Below are positions 45,323-55,960 of a stretch of 64,000 nucleotides of DNA, piece after piece. This stretch comes from Dioscorea cayenensis subsp. rotundata (lineage: Eukaryota > Streptophyta > Magnoliopsida > Dioscoreales > Dioscoreaceae). The translations under genes were made by a program, and so were the position numbers. The notes beneath the pieces were generated by a model that was not told the DNA's origin, searched no databases, and saw only the letters and a program-made list of their open reading frames with translations. Location: the NCBI RefSeq assembly GCF_009730915.1, contig NC_052475.1, positions 29,015,016 through 29,079,015 on the forward strand, read 5' to 3'. Within the stretch, counting starts at the first letter, position 1, and every line of letters starts with the position of its first letter.

Positions 45323-48300
45323 ATCTGGTATCAGAGTTCGGTCATGGCAACCAGTAGCTCTTCAGCGTCGGCCAACTCTCCGGTGTGTCTATCTCAGCCG
45401 TCGGTTCCCGTGTTCACCGGTCAGGAGTATGGGCGGTGGAATTTGCGAATGAAAACTGTTTTCAGGTCTCAGGAGTTGTGGGACCTGGTGGAGAACGGCT
45501 AGACTGAGTCGAAAGACGAAGTAGTGGAGAGGGACAACCGGAAGCGAGACGCAAAGGCTCTTTGCCTGATCCAGCAAGCGGTGGATGGTCCGAACCTCGA
45601 CCGGATCGCTGAAGCCAAGACAACGCATGAAGCTTGGGAGGTCCTGAGAAAGCATTGTCTTGGAACGTCCAAGGTCCTGTCGGTGAGAATCCAAGCTCTC
45701 CGGCAAGACTTTGAGACGTTGCAAATGGGAGATGAAGGAGTTCAAGGTTACATCTCACGAGTCATTACAATCACCAACCAGATCAAAGGCCCTTGGGTAC
45801 AAGCTCAAGGAACAAGAGGTCGTATCCAAGGTGCTTCGGAGTCTGGCGCCCAAATTCGACTGGGTTGTTGTTGCAATTGAGGAGTCGAAGGAGATCTCGA
45901 AGCTCACTCTAGACGATCTCTGTGGTACACTACAAGCTCACGAGGTGAGAGTAAATCGCGCAGTTGGAAAGGCAGTGGAGAAAGCTCTCCATGTGAAGAG
46001 TGAGCATCCGATCACAAATTATAACAAAGGTGGAAGTGCGGGGGACTCGTGGGGTGACGGTAGAAGCCGGGGGAGGTCATATGCTCACGGAAGAGGAAGA
46101 GGCCTAGGCGGTCGTGGAAGGAGCACTGATAACAAGAGCCATGTCCAGTGTTTTCAGTGCAAGAAGTTCGGGCACATGAAAGCTGAGTGTCGAGCACGAG
46201 AAAAGCAACCAGAGAGAGATGCTGGTCTTGTAGCGGAAGAAGGAAATACTAAAAATCTCTTCATAGCGAGCAGCTCATCAGGTACTCACTCAAACACAGT
46301 ATGGTTAATTGATTCGAGGTGCACGAATCATATGACAGGTGACAAGAAGCTATTCAGCGAGCTTGATGAATCTCTAAGTGTCTCTGTGAGGTTAGGAGAT
46401 GACAAAGAGATGAAAGTATGTGGAGTGGGGACAGTTGCAGTTGATACACAGTCAGGAACTCAGAAGAGGCTGCAAGGGATCTAGTTTGTGCCGGGATTAG
46501 CACACAATCTCTTCAGCGTGGGGCAGTTACTCACGAAGGGATACTCGGTGGTCTTTGAGAAGAATCAGTGCATCATCAGCAATAATCAAGAGAAGAATTG
46601 GGTTATCTCAGTCCCCAGGTCAAGCAACAACATGTTCCCATTAGACATCACTAAGATGGAGAACCTAGTGCTAGCTGTAAGGAGTAAAACTGTAGACGAA
46701 CTATGGCACCTAAGACTTGGGCACTTAAACTACAAGAGCCTGATGTCCATGGTCCACAAGAAGATGGTGAATGGGATGCCTGAACTGAAGAACAAGACTC
46801 AGTGCGAGGAGTGTGTATTGGCAAAGCAATCTAGAACTCCTTTTCCCAGTGGAGTAGCAAGAAGGGCAAGTTCATGTCTTGAACTTGTACACATGGATCT
46901 CTGTGGTCCTATGAGTGTAGATACACTGGAAGGCAGCAAATATTTCTATCTAATAGTTGATGACTATAGTAGATTGTGTTCAGTGTACTTCATCAAGAAC
47001 AAGTCAGAAGCATTTGCAAAATTCCAAAGCTTTCACACTCTTATGGAGCGGAAGACTAGTACGAACCTCAAGGCAGTGAGAAGTGATCTTGGTGGAGAGT
47101 TCTCATCAAATGAGTTCCTGGAGTATTGTGACAAGTTTGGAATCAAGAGGGAGTTCACAACCCCCTATTCACCTCAGCAAAATGGGGTTGTGGAGCGCAA
47201 GAACATAACAGTGGTTGAAATAGCAAGAGCTCTAATGAAGAGTGGAGAATTACCACTAAAATTTTGGGGAGAAGTAGTGTTCACTGAAATTCATCTTGTG
47301 AATAGAGTTCCAACTCTTGCGCTGCACAATATGACCCCCTATGAAGCCTTGCATGGAGTCAAACCCAATGTAAGTTACATTCGTGTGTTTGGGTGTATAG
47401 CATTTGCTTTGATCCCTTCACAAAAGTTGCAGAAGCTCAGTGGTAAATCTGAGAAGTGTGTGCTTGTTGGATATTGCCCAGATGCAAAGGCATACATGCT
47501 GTATAACCCAATTACTGGCAAGATTATTGTGAGCAGAGACGTGGTGTTCCACGAGGACTCAAGGTGGAATTGGGGAGCTAGTAGAAATCAAAGTTCAGAA
47601 ATCTTGATTGAAGACATGATTGGAGCCTACACTGATGCAGCAACAGACTATGTTGCAAGCATTAGATCATCTGCACAAAGGGAAAATTCACAGTCTATAC
47701 ATGCAGGAGATACAACACCAAAGAAGACACGTTTATTATCTGACATATATAGTACATGTACATTTGCTCTATGTGCAACTGATCCACATGATTTCAATGA
47801 AGCAGTAAAGCACAAGCAGTGGCAAGAAGCAATGGACTCCTAAATTGCGCAATAGAGAAGAACAACACCTAGGAACTATGTCATCTGCCTCCAGGGAAGC
47901 AAGCAGTAGGACTAAAGTGGATCTACAGGTCAAAGGTGAATGCTCAGGGACAAGTGGTGAAGCTGAAGACCAGATTGGTGGCCAAGGGGTACTCGCAGAA
48001 GCATGGAGTGGACTATGAGGAAATCTTCTCACCTGTGGTTCAATTAGAGAAGGTGAGGCTGCTGATGGCTCTAGCAGCACACGCAGGATGGCCAGTGTTT
48101 CACTTCGATGTCAAGTATGTATTCCTGAATGGAAACATCCAAGAAGAAGTGTATATGATGCAACCTGAAAGATATGTATCAAAAGGAAGAGAGCACCTTG
48201 TCTGTAAGCTGAGGAAGGTACTCTACGGCTTGAAACAAGCCCCTCGTGCGTGGTATGGAAGAATTGATCATCACTTTCGAGAGAATGGGTATATAAGAAG

Positions 48301-49320
48301 CGAGTGTGAGCACACACTTTATAGAAAGGAGCTGGCAAGTGGGGAGAAGTTGCTGTTGAGTTTGTATGTGGACAACATAATCTACACAAGTTCATCGGAT
48401 ACTCTTATTGATCATTCAAGTTGGAGATGATGAAGACATTTGATATGTCAGATTTGGGAGAGTTAAATTACTTTCTCGGGCTAGAAGTCGTGCAAAACTC
48501 CAATGGAATTTTCATTAGACAGAAGAGATACATTGAGGTGTTGTTACATCAATTAAATATGGTAAATTGCAAGCCTGTACAGACACCAATGAGTGTAAAT
48601 GATAAATTACAGGGAACTACTGAAGATATCTTTGGTGATCAAAGAATGTATCGCAGCCTTGTTGGAAAGCTTCTATATCTTACTCACTCACAGCCTGATA
48701 TTTGCTTCTCTGTATGCTATCTCTCTCGCTTTATGAATTGTCCAAAAGTTGAGTCACTTCTCTGCAGCAAAGCGGGTAGTGAGATACTTGGCAGGAACCA
48801 GGGAATTCGGGCTGTGGTTCTTAAGGGGTGATGAGGGAGTACTCGAAGCCTTCTCCGACAGTGACTGGGGAGGCTTCCTACCTGACCGGAAGAGCACAAC
48901 TGGAATGATAATTCGACTGGGACTCAGCGTAATCTCGTGGAGCTCTAAGAAGCAGGAGATTATGGCTCTATCAACCATAGAAGCAGAATACATTGCTGCA
49001 ACCTCCACGGCATGTCAGGTCGTCTGGTTTAGAAGGTTGTTACAGGAATGTGGGCATCCAATCCATAATTCAACTCGGCTGTGGTGCGATAATCAATCAG
49101 CAATCGCCGTTGCAAAGAATCCTGCGCACCATGGGAGAACCAAGCACATAGATATGCGGTATCACTTCATCAGAGAGTTGGTATCAGACAATGTGATCTC
49201 TCTTCATCATTGTTCCACCAATGACCAACTCGCTGATATATTTACAAAGCCTCTTTCTCCTGAAAAACATATCTTCATGAGAAACTTGATTGGAGTTCGT
49301 ATACTTCAATCAAGGGGAGG

Positions 49321-49884
49321 TGTTGAAGAAATGATTGAAGATGGCAAGCAGGTGGTGAACGTGTGGGCACGTGGTATAGAGGATCACAGCTCAACCAAGA
49401 TGAAGTTGGAGGATGGTGTGAAGAAGGATGGTGAGCATGGCAACTGGGATGATGCTGCTCAAGTTTAGAATGGCTCTCTGAAGAAGTAAGGAGAAGAGCA
49501 TGGTTGACTGAGTATTTGGTGAAGTAGTTGAAGACCTTTTTTGAAGAGAAATGAATATTATATTAGGAGATCTCTGGGTGTAAGTGTACACCCAATGGTG
49601 ATTCACTTTAAGGTTTTAAAGTGACCAATGGGAAGTTAGATTATGTGTTAACCAATGGTTGTTAGGTCTTTTGTCTGGTGGGTTGTAATAGATTAATATA
49701 AATGCTAATGGTAGTGCTATGTTTTAATTGGCCCCCGAAAAACCTTTTCTTCTTTCTTGTCTGGTTGACTCCTTGACCAAGCTAGAGAATAACTCAGGCA
49801 TTTTATCAAACAGTTGGGTTATCTCAGTGTATCTTATAGCGAACACTTCTCTTCTCCCTCACTTTGTGCTTGTTCTTCCCATCA
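49321..49884 (+). repeat. 3' LTR of the copia element
   Basis: 564 bp, preceded by the purine tract CAAGGGGAGG and followed by the ACTTC target duplication. It differs from the 5' LTR by scattered substitutions and a short indel near 49582-49594. Confidence 0.95.
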
Positions 49885-49953
49885 ACTTCATCCACTGTAA
49901 CAATCTTTGGCCATTTGATCTCAAACCCAACACAACTGTTCAAGGCCATTGGT

Positions 49954-50720
49954 GAGTGGGCGGAACCAGGGGCTAGCAGGTGTCAAGTCGCCCATCGGGA
50001 GAAAAAATACTTTTTAAACAATATAAAAATTTGGTGGTTTTTGATTTTTTTCTATACTTAATTTGATGTAAAAATACAATATTCTGATGACATGAAAAGT
50101 AGTGGAGTGTGGTTGTCTCTAAGTGGTTAAATCCCACTTGTGCGATTTTTCACATTTTATTTTTTTAATTTAAAAAAATTACTTATTATTTCAAAAATTT
50201 TAATAAAAATAAATCTTATATACAAATTTTGCATTTTTCACATTTTATTTTTTTAAATTTAAAAATTATTATTATTTCAAAAATTTTTAATAAAATAAAT
50301 CTTATATATAAATTTTAGTAATTTAAAAAAATTTTGAATTGATCATGGGTATATACATATATGTTATAATGTACCATATATGTTAGAGTGAAACAACAAA
50401 AGTTTTTATATAAATAATAGTTTGGTTGTTTGTAGTGTGGATGATCAATTTTACCATATTTAAAAAAAAATACAAACTTGAGATGCATTCTTATTAGTTG
50501 AATTATTGAAAATTTCATATATTTTCTATCGGTAATAATAAAATTTTAAATTATACTTTATATTTTTTTTTTTAATATGTGTATCCAAATTTTGGTTATA
50601 TTACCACATTATTCTTCATTTAAAATAATTATTTTGTTAGATTATTTTTTTTATTTTTTATTTTTTATTTTTTTTTTATTTTATCTTTGAGTCACTGCCC
50701 TTCTACCATCAGTCCCCGAT
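49954..50720 (+). other. AT-rich interruption in NCS1-A (intron or insertion)
   Basis: After text equivalent to NCS1-B LLSKIS, the sequence reads GTGAGTGGGCGG and becomes AT-rich non-coding. Transporter text returns after CTTCTACCATCAG near 50718. The GT and CAG ends would suit an intron, but copy B has none here. GCGGAACCAGGGGCTAGCAGG near 49959 resembles transposon-derived text, so a small insertion is equally possible. Confidence 0.45.
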
Positions 50721-51299
50721 TCCTTCCCTGATTGGTGGAACCTTCCCCATTGTCCTTGCCACCTTTGGCATCAGCCTTGCCACAATTACTACAAACATTC
50801 CATGCAACCTTGTGGCTCCTTCCAATGTTCTTCTCAGCCTCTTCCCTTCAAAATTCATCTTCATTAATGGTGTCATACTTTCATCTCTGATTTCCCTTGT
50901 TTTTCAGCCATGGAGGATCCTTGGTTCCAGTGAGAGCTTTGTGTATGCATGGCTTGGAGGGTACTCTCCTATTTCTGGCTCCATTACAGGGATTCTTATC
51001 ACTGATTATTATCTTATTATGAGGATGGATTTGGAAGTGAATTCACTGTACTGTGACAGTGACTTGGTCATTATTATTATGTCGGTGGGTCTATAATTTG
51101 GCTGCCTTTGGAGCTTTGATCATCAGTGTAATGCCATGTGTGCCTGGTTTTCTCCACAAGGTTGGCATACTCAAAACTAATGTGGGAGAGTTTAATGTTG
51201 TTATCTATGACATTTCATGGTTTTTTAGTGTTTTCTTTGGTTCTTTTGTTTACAGGGTTCTATGTCATTGTTTCAAAGTAAAGGCTAAGAGAAGTTCCT

Positions 51300-52660
51300 C
51301 AACCGCCATCACCGCTTCTTCACTTGTGGTCCCTGCATTATGTTGAGAATGAGCTGTGGGGACTATATTCTTAGGTGTTCTAGTTGGATATGTCAGTATC
51401 AGTACTAGGGTTGATCTTGCAAGTTTGAAATGTTAGGTCTATGTATGTAAAAATATTTAGTTTCTATCATTTCAAAATACCTGTCATCTACTATTTGATA
51501 TTTTCTGGTGCATGATTGAGTCTGGGAATGGAATTTACTGTTGATATTTTCGGATGCATGATTGAGTCTGGGAATAGAACGGGTGTATGTATGATGGTTT
51601 GACTATATTATCATATATATATATATATATATGCATACATTAATGTAAAGATTCAAATATTTAATTTGAGGTGGTCTGAAAATATATTTTTTTTATGGTT
51701 GTTGATTCTATAATTTTTTTTTATCTCCATCAAGAAATATCAAATAATAAAATAAAATTTTAACCAAATTAAAATTAATATAAAACTAATTTGCACAAAA
51801 AAAAACACTAATAAATATTATTTATCTAAACTATGAACAACCATTGCTATTTAATTACCAAGATTCTAAAACCAATTGAAGGAAATTTTATTATATTTTA
51901 CTAATTATTAGTTAGGTCCTGACTTAAAAAGAACATATTTATATATGTAGTATGTTTTTAGTTATACATATGAATTAATTGAGACTGTGTAGTACTTTTG
52001 GTTGTTTATGTTTGCCAACTTTGCCTGTCATGTGGGTTCGAGTTTCATATTCAATCAGTTTTGAAATTGCTTTAGTAAATTATTTGAAAATGATTTTTAT
52101 AAATTAAAAGTAAATAAATTTTAGAATAAAGTAAGCTTAGATTCTCCCCTTTAATTGGGTAACGCTACCACCACTTCTTCTCTTGTGGTCCATGCATTGT
52201 GTGGAGAACGAGCTTTGGGAAGTAATGCATGTCAGTATCAGTAGGGTTGGTCTTAAATTTATTTATTTTGGTGAAAGTTTGAAATGTTTTGTTTATTTAG
52301 TTATCTAAAAATATTTAGTTTCTAGCATTTGAAATTATATTATTTTTTTGTGGTGTTGATATTTCCCATGCATAATTGAGTCAAGAAATGAAATAAGTGT
52401 ATGATGGTTTGTTCATATTATAATATATAGACACACATTGATGTAAAATTCAAACAGTTTGTTTGATGTATTATATTTGAAAGTATATGTCTTTGTCGTT
52501 GTTGATTATATATATATTTTTTTATTGGAAGTATCAATTAATAAAACAAAATTTTGATCAAATTAAAATTAATATAAAACTAATTTTGTCCAAAAAAAAA
52601 ACACTGAATTGTTTTATCCTAAAATGAAGAACCATTGTTATTTAAGAGTAATGATATTTT
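51300..52660 (+). repeat. Internal tandem duplication including the NCS1 3' end
   Basis: The last coding bases of NCS1-A (GCTTCTTCACTTGTGGTCCC at about 51313) reappear at about 52171 as ACTTCTTCTCTTGTGGTCCA. The downstream text follows in the same order in both units (GTCAGTATCAGTA, AAAATATTTAGTTTCTA, GATGGTTTG, ACCATTG-YTATTTAA). The period is about 0.8 kb. Confidence 0.8.
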
Positions 52661-53182
52661 TACCGAATAGGTTTTCCGAATGATACTGGATGTCGAGTTT
52701 GGCGATCTCATGTCAAGATCCACGTCGATTCTTTTCTTTATATATATATTTTTTTAAAATTTAATTTCTCTTTATTATCTAAATCCTAAATTTAAACATT
52801 TAATCGTAAAAGATAAACATGTAAATAATAAAGCGAAAAGTCTCCCTAAAGCCTAACTGGAAATCACAAACCCCGCATGGGGGTTTGTGATTTCTGTTAG
52901 GTTTAGGGCATATGACGGGTTTAGAGCTAGGGATTTAGGGATTTAGTATTTATTATTTAGGGTTTAAATTTTTAGATTTTAGGGTATAGATTTTGTAATA
53001 TTTGGGAATATAATTTTAGATATAGTTTTATAATTTTTTTAAAAAAATTTTAAGTATTTAAGAATTTTTAAGGTTAAAATTTGAAGTTTGTATAAAAAAA
53101 TAATAATGTGGATGATGATGTGGATGACAAATTGGGCATCTACGTCATTTGGAAAATTTATTCGGTAACAATAGCATCGCTC
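52646..53182. mobile_element. Mutator-type MITE with 9-bp target duplication
   Basis: 537 bp with terminal inverted repeats of about 38 bp: the left end GAGTAATGATATTTTTACCG and the reversed right end GAGCGATGCTATTGTTACCG continue similarly to TTTTCC-RAATGA. It is flanked by GTTATTTAA at 52637-52645 and 53183-53191, a perfect 9-bp duplication as made by Mutator transposases. The homologous empty site in the neighbouring tandem unit reads GCTATTTAA once (51846-51854). The interior has a palindrome (AATCACAAACCCC and GGGGTTTGTGATT near 52861-52891) and no coding capacity. Confidence 0.9.
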
Positions 53183-53497
53183 GTTATTTAATTGCGTATT
53201 TTACTAATTATTAGTTAGGTTCTGACTTAAAAGGACATATTTATATATGTAGTATGTTTTTAGTTATATGTTATGGATTAATTTAGATTGTGTCATATTC
53301 AATCAGTTATATGTTTATGTTTGCCTGTCATGTTGATGTGGGTTCAAATTTTATATTCAATCAGTTTTGAAATTACTTCAGTAAATTATTTCAAAATAGC
53401 TTCTATAAATTAAAACTAAATAAATTTTCGAATAAAGTAAGCTTTAGATTCTCCTCTTTATTTGGGTAATGCCTCCAAGACTCCAAGTGATAAAGAG

Positions 53498-53550
<53 letters not shown>
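53498..53550. repeat. (CT)n(TA)n microsatellite
   Basis: About 19 CT units followed by about 7 TA units. The homologous site in copy 2 (near 59937-59949) has only a short CTCTATATATAT. Confidence 0.95.
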
Positions 53551-53551
<1 letters not shown>

Positions 53552-54059
53552 GAAAGAAAATTTTTGTGTATCTAGTGATTATTATTGAATTCCATTATGC
53601 ATTTCATTGGATTCCCTTTAACCCTTTATCCTTTTATTAGAAAAAAAAAAAAACTTCTTTGGACTTTTAGGACTATTTCTATCTTTTTAAATACTAAAAA
53701 AAAATTAAAAAATTAGCAAAACAAATAATTGTGTTCAAAATAGGTTTTCAAACCATTTCTAATTGTCAGATGGTTAGATACTAGATGACTGAGTGAAAGG
53801 AGTAATTTGTTTATATTTAAATTTATTTAATCCATTAATGTATTGATGAGTTTTATAATGAGTTAAAAAATCATCAACATTCATATCTTATTGACACCAA
53901 GTTTTTTTTTTTTTTAATGTGTGAAAATATGATCAAATACCCTTTACAAAATGAAGCCGTATATTTAGAAAGCCAGTGCCTTTAATACATGCCATGTCTG
54001 TTAAAAAAATAATGAGTTTTTTTAAATGTTTACAATTGATTTTGTTATAATTTATAAAA

Positions 54060-54467
54060 AAACTATAATTATAATGCCCTATAAGTCCCTCCATATTTTG
54101 CGGAATCCTTAAACATCCCTTGTAGTTTGCCTATTTCTCGTAGGTCCTTACTTTTAATGGTTGGCTGTTAACTGGGCATGAAAATATCATGTTTTCCCCT
54201 TGTGCAAGTTCCAAAATCATAAGGAGAGAAAATGAAAAAAATGCCCTCAACGGGTTGAGAACCGGCAGCTCGTAACCGACGACTCTTCGTGTTCTTCATA
54301 TACGTCATCAAGGATAACTTGTTCAAACTTGTTCAATGGAAGTCCGGAACGGAGGAGAGTTTCATGAAGCTCCTCGTAGTGTTCTTCATGAGCACCGTCT
54401 TTTTCCCCAACACCTCTTTGAATGCGCCCACTTCGTGGCCGGTATGCCGACAGCCTGGAGACTATCA
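54060..54467 (+). pseudogene. Ulp1-MULE gene fragment (family of the 2-8 kb element)
   Basis: Terminal-like text (AAGTCCCTCCATATTTTG, then AAAAATGCCCTC) leads into a short coding remnant: DNLFKLVQWKSGTEESFMKL, then VVFFMSTVFFPNTSLNAP. The FFPNTS block corresponds to ILFPNTS in the large MULE. It is cut off at 54467 by the long inverted-repeat element. Confidence 0.6.
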
Positions 54468-55634
54468 GCGGCTTTTTTTTTAAATATTGTTTTTTTTAAT
54501 TATTTACTAGAATAAGCATTTTTAGAATTATTTACCAAACTAGGATTTTTTATTTTTTTAATATTAAATTAAATTTTTTTTTTAATATATGTGGGTTCCA
54601 CTTGTTTTTTAATATTAAAATTTTATTTTATTTTTAAATCGGCAGGTCCCACTAGTTTTTAATATTAAAATTTATATTTTTAAAAGTGGGATAGGTCCTA
54701 CTAGTTTTTTTTAATTAAAAATAATTTTACACAAAACCCTTATCATTTCATAAAATTTTTTACAACTAGTTTTATTTCCACTTCTACTTTCAACTAAAGT
54801 AGCCTTTTTCATTGCTCGGTGTTCCTCTCAACTAAAGTAGCCTTTTTCGTTCAGTGTGACAAGAATATGAATTTTGCTAGCTTAAATGTAAAAAAAATAA
54901 AATAAAATTGCAAGAAAATAAAGAAACTAAAATGACTCAAATTTTAGAGGAGAACTTCTCTATATTTATGGATTTTTCATACAATAATGCTTGTGTCTTG
55001 TGTGTTTTCACAAAAGGGACTTGGACGGTTTATATAAGCGATCCACCCAACAAATGGACTGATCATGATCAATTGATCTAATACTGCTGATGAATGGGGC
55101 TGAGGTCTATCTGGCACCAATAATTCACCATCAACCCCCGATAATACTCTTTTACCTACTCCTAATAATTACATCTTTCGATTATTCTAATATCGGAGAT
55201 AATTTTAATTTTTTTATGTATAAAAAAATTTTTAACCACAACAATTTTTATCTTTTAAATTTTTGACCGAATATTATCCATAATTTTTATCTGTTAGGAT
55301 TAGTGAAAGTAGAAGTGAGAATAAAACTAGTTGTAAAAAATTTTATAAAATGATAAGGATTTTAGTGTAAAATTATTTTTTAATTAAAAAAAAAACTAGT
55401 AAGATTCATCTCAGTTTTAAAAATATAAATTTTAATATTAAAAATCTAGTGGGACCTGTTAATTTAAAACTAAAATAAAATTTTAATATTAAAAACCAGT
55501 GGAACCCACAGCTATTAAAAAAATTTAAAATTTAATATTAAAAAAATAAAAATGCTTAGTTTGGTAAATAATTCTAAAAAAAAACCTATTCTAGTAATTA
55601 ATTAAAAAAACAATATTTTAAAAAAAAGCCGGTA
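54468..55634. mobile_element. Long inverted-repeat (foldback) DNA element
   Basis: The left arm 54468-54799 and the right arm 55299-55634 are inverted copies: the left begins GGCTTTTTTTTTAAATATTG and the right, reversed, CGGCTTTTTTTTAAAATATT. Both pass TTTACCAAACTA, GTGGGTTCCACT, AGGTCCCACTAG, then TTTTTACAACTAGTTTTATT in order. About 500 bp of non-coding DNA separates the arms, including a repeated AACTAAAGTAGCCTTTTTC (near 54793 and 54836). The arms look roughly 85-90% alike. I found no convincing target duplication. Confidence 0.85.
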
Positions 55635-55873
55635 AAATCACTCACACAATTGTTCCTCATATATTGTTAAAAATATACTTTTGTCCATGATTGTCAACCT
55701 AAAAAAAAAAATCTAATGGACCGGTTACCAAGGGGATTGTGGCATAACTAACACCACCAATTCATAAACCACAGACAAGCTTACAATAAATTCATTTATA
55801 TTTAAAAAAAATGTTTGAATTTAATGTCATCACATCCTTTATAAAATGCTCCCACAAACGCAGGCAACTTCTC

Positions 55874-55909
<36 letters not shown>

Positions 55910-55960
55910 CAAGCAATCACTGTGCAATCCATCAGTTCTAACTAGAAACTCCTAAGAAAA
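55635..55960 (+). promoter_or_regulatory. Upstream region and leader of NCS1-B
   Basis: About 325 bp between the foldback element and the NCS1-B ATG. It holds an (AC)n microsatellite of about 14 units at 55876-55904, about 60 bp before the ATG and so probably in the leader or core promoter. TTTATAAAATGC near 55840 (TATAAAA) is a plausible TATA box. Confidence 0.5.

Larger units (their letters stand above)
44772..49884 (+). mobile_element. Ty1/copia LTR retrotransposon, broken, inserted in NCS1-A
   Basis: Fossil element with both LTRs and a 5-bp target duplication ACTTC (44767-44771 and 49885-49889). LTRs start TG and end CA. After the 5' LTR comes a primer-binding site TGGTATCAGAG (45326-45336, initiator tRNA-Met type). 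Parts in order: gag with a CCHC knuckle (about 46150-46195), protease, integrase (about 46700-47350), reverse transcriptase (about 47900-48650), RNase H (about 48850-49260), then a polypurine tract just before 49321. Integrase before RT places it in copia. It is broken, with about five interruptions. The LTR arms differ at roughly 4% of sites by eye plus one short indel; at a rate often used for plant LTRs this is about 1-2 million years. Orientation matches the host gene. Confidence 0.95.
44228..51346 (+). pseudogene. NCS1 nucleobase transporter pseudogene (copy A)
   Basis: Compared with copy B, this copy lacks about the first 110 residues and starts at RAPVACGWNGIETWIGGQAI. It continues through WLGTSMLEFSC, ALAWKGMHAISVLEKFSSL, SLNISDFSRLAKSHSDEILG and AGVAVTS. 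A copia element occupies 44772-49884. Text resumes at 49885 with SSTVTIFGHLISNP and again near 50700-51346: GGTFPIVLATFGISLATITT, NIPCNLVAPSNVLLSLFPS, ISLVFQPWRILGSSESFVYA, then VPGFLHKVGILKT. A one-base frame change lies in the LYCDSD region (about 51050-51070). About 730 bp (49954-50720) of AT-rich DNA further interrupts it, as an old intron or a second insertion. It is non-functional as a transporter. Confidence 0.88.
51514..54467. repeat. Duplicated flank, copy 1 (2.95 kb)
   Basis: Non-coding 3' flank of NCS1-A that recurs at 58007-60880 with the same order of parts: the GATTGAGTCTGGGAATGGAA start, TA microsatellite, an internal tandem duplication, the MITE, a CT/TA microsatellite and a MULE gene fragment. 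Only the CT/TA tract and small indels differ clearly in length. Confidence 0.9.

Noticed and set aside
45389-49606. Minus-strand frames in the copia region
   Set aside because: Antisense shadows of the retroelement; no independent gene signal.
51610-51632. TA tract as a regulatory site
   Set aside because: Simple microsatellite, also present in the duplicated copy near 58107-58126.
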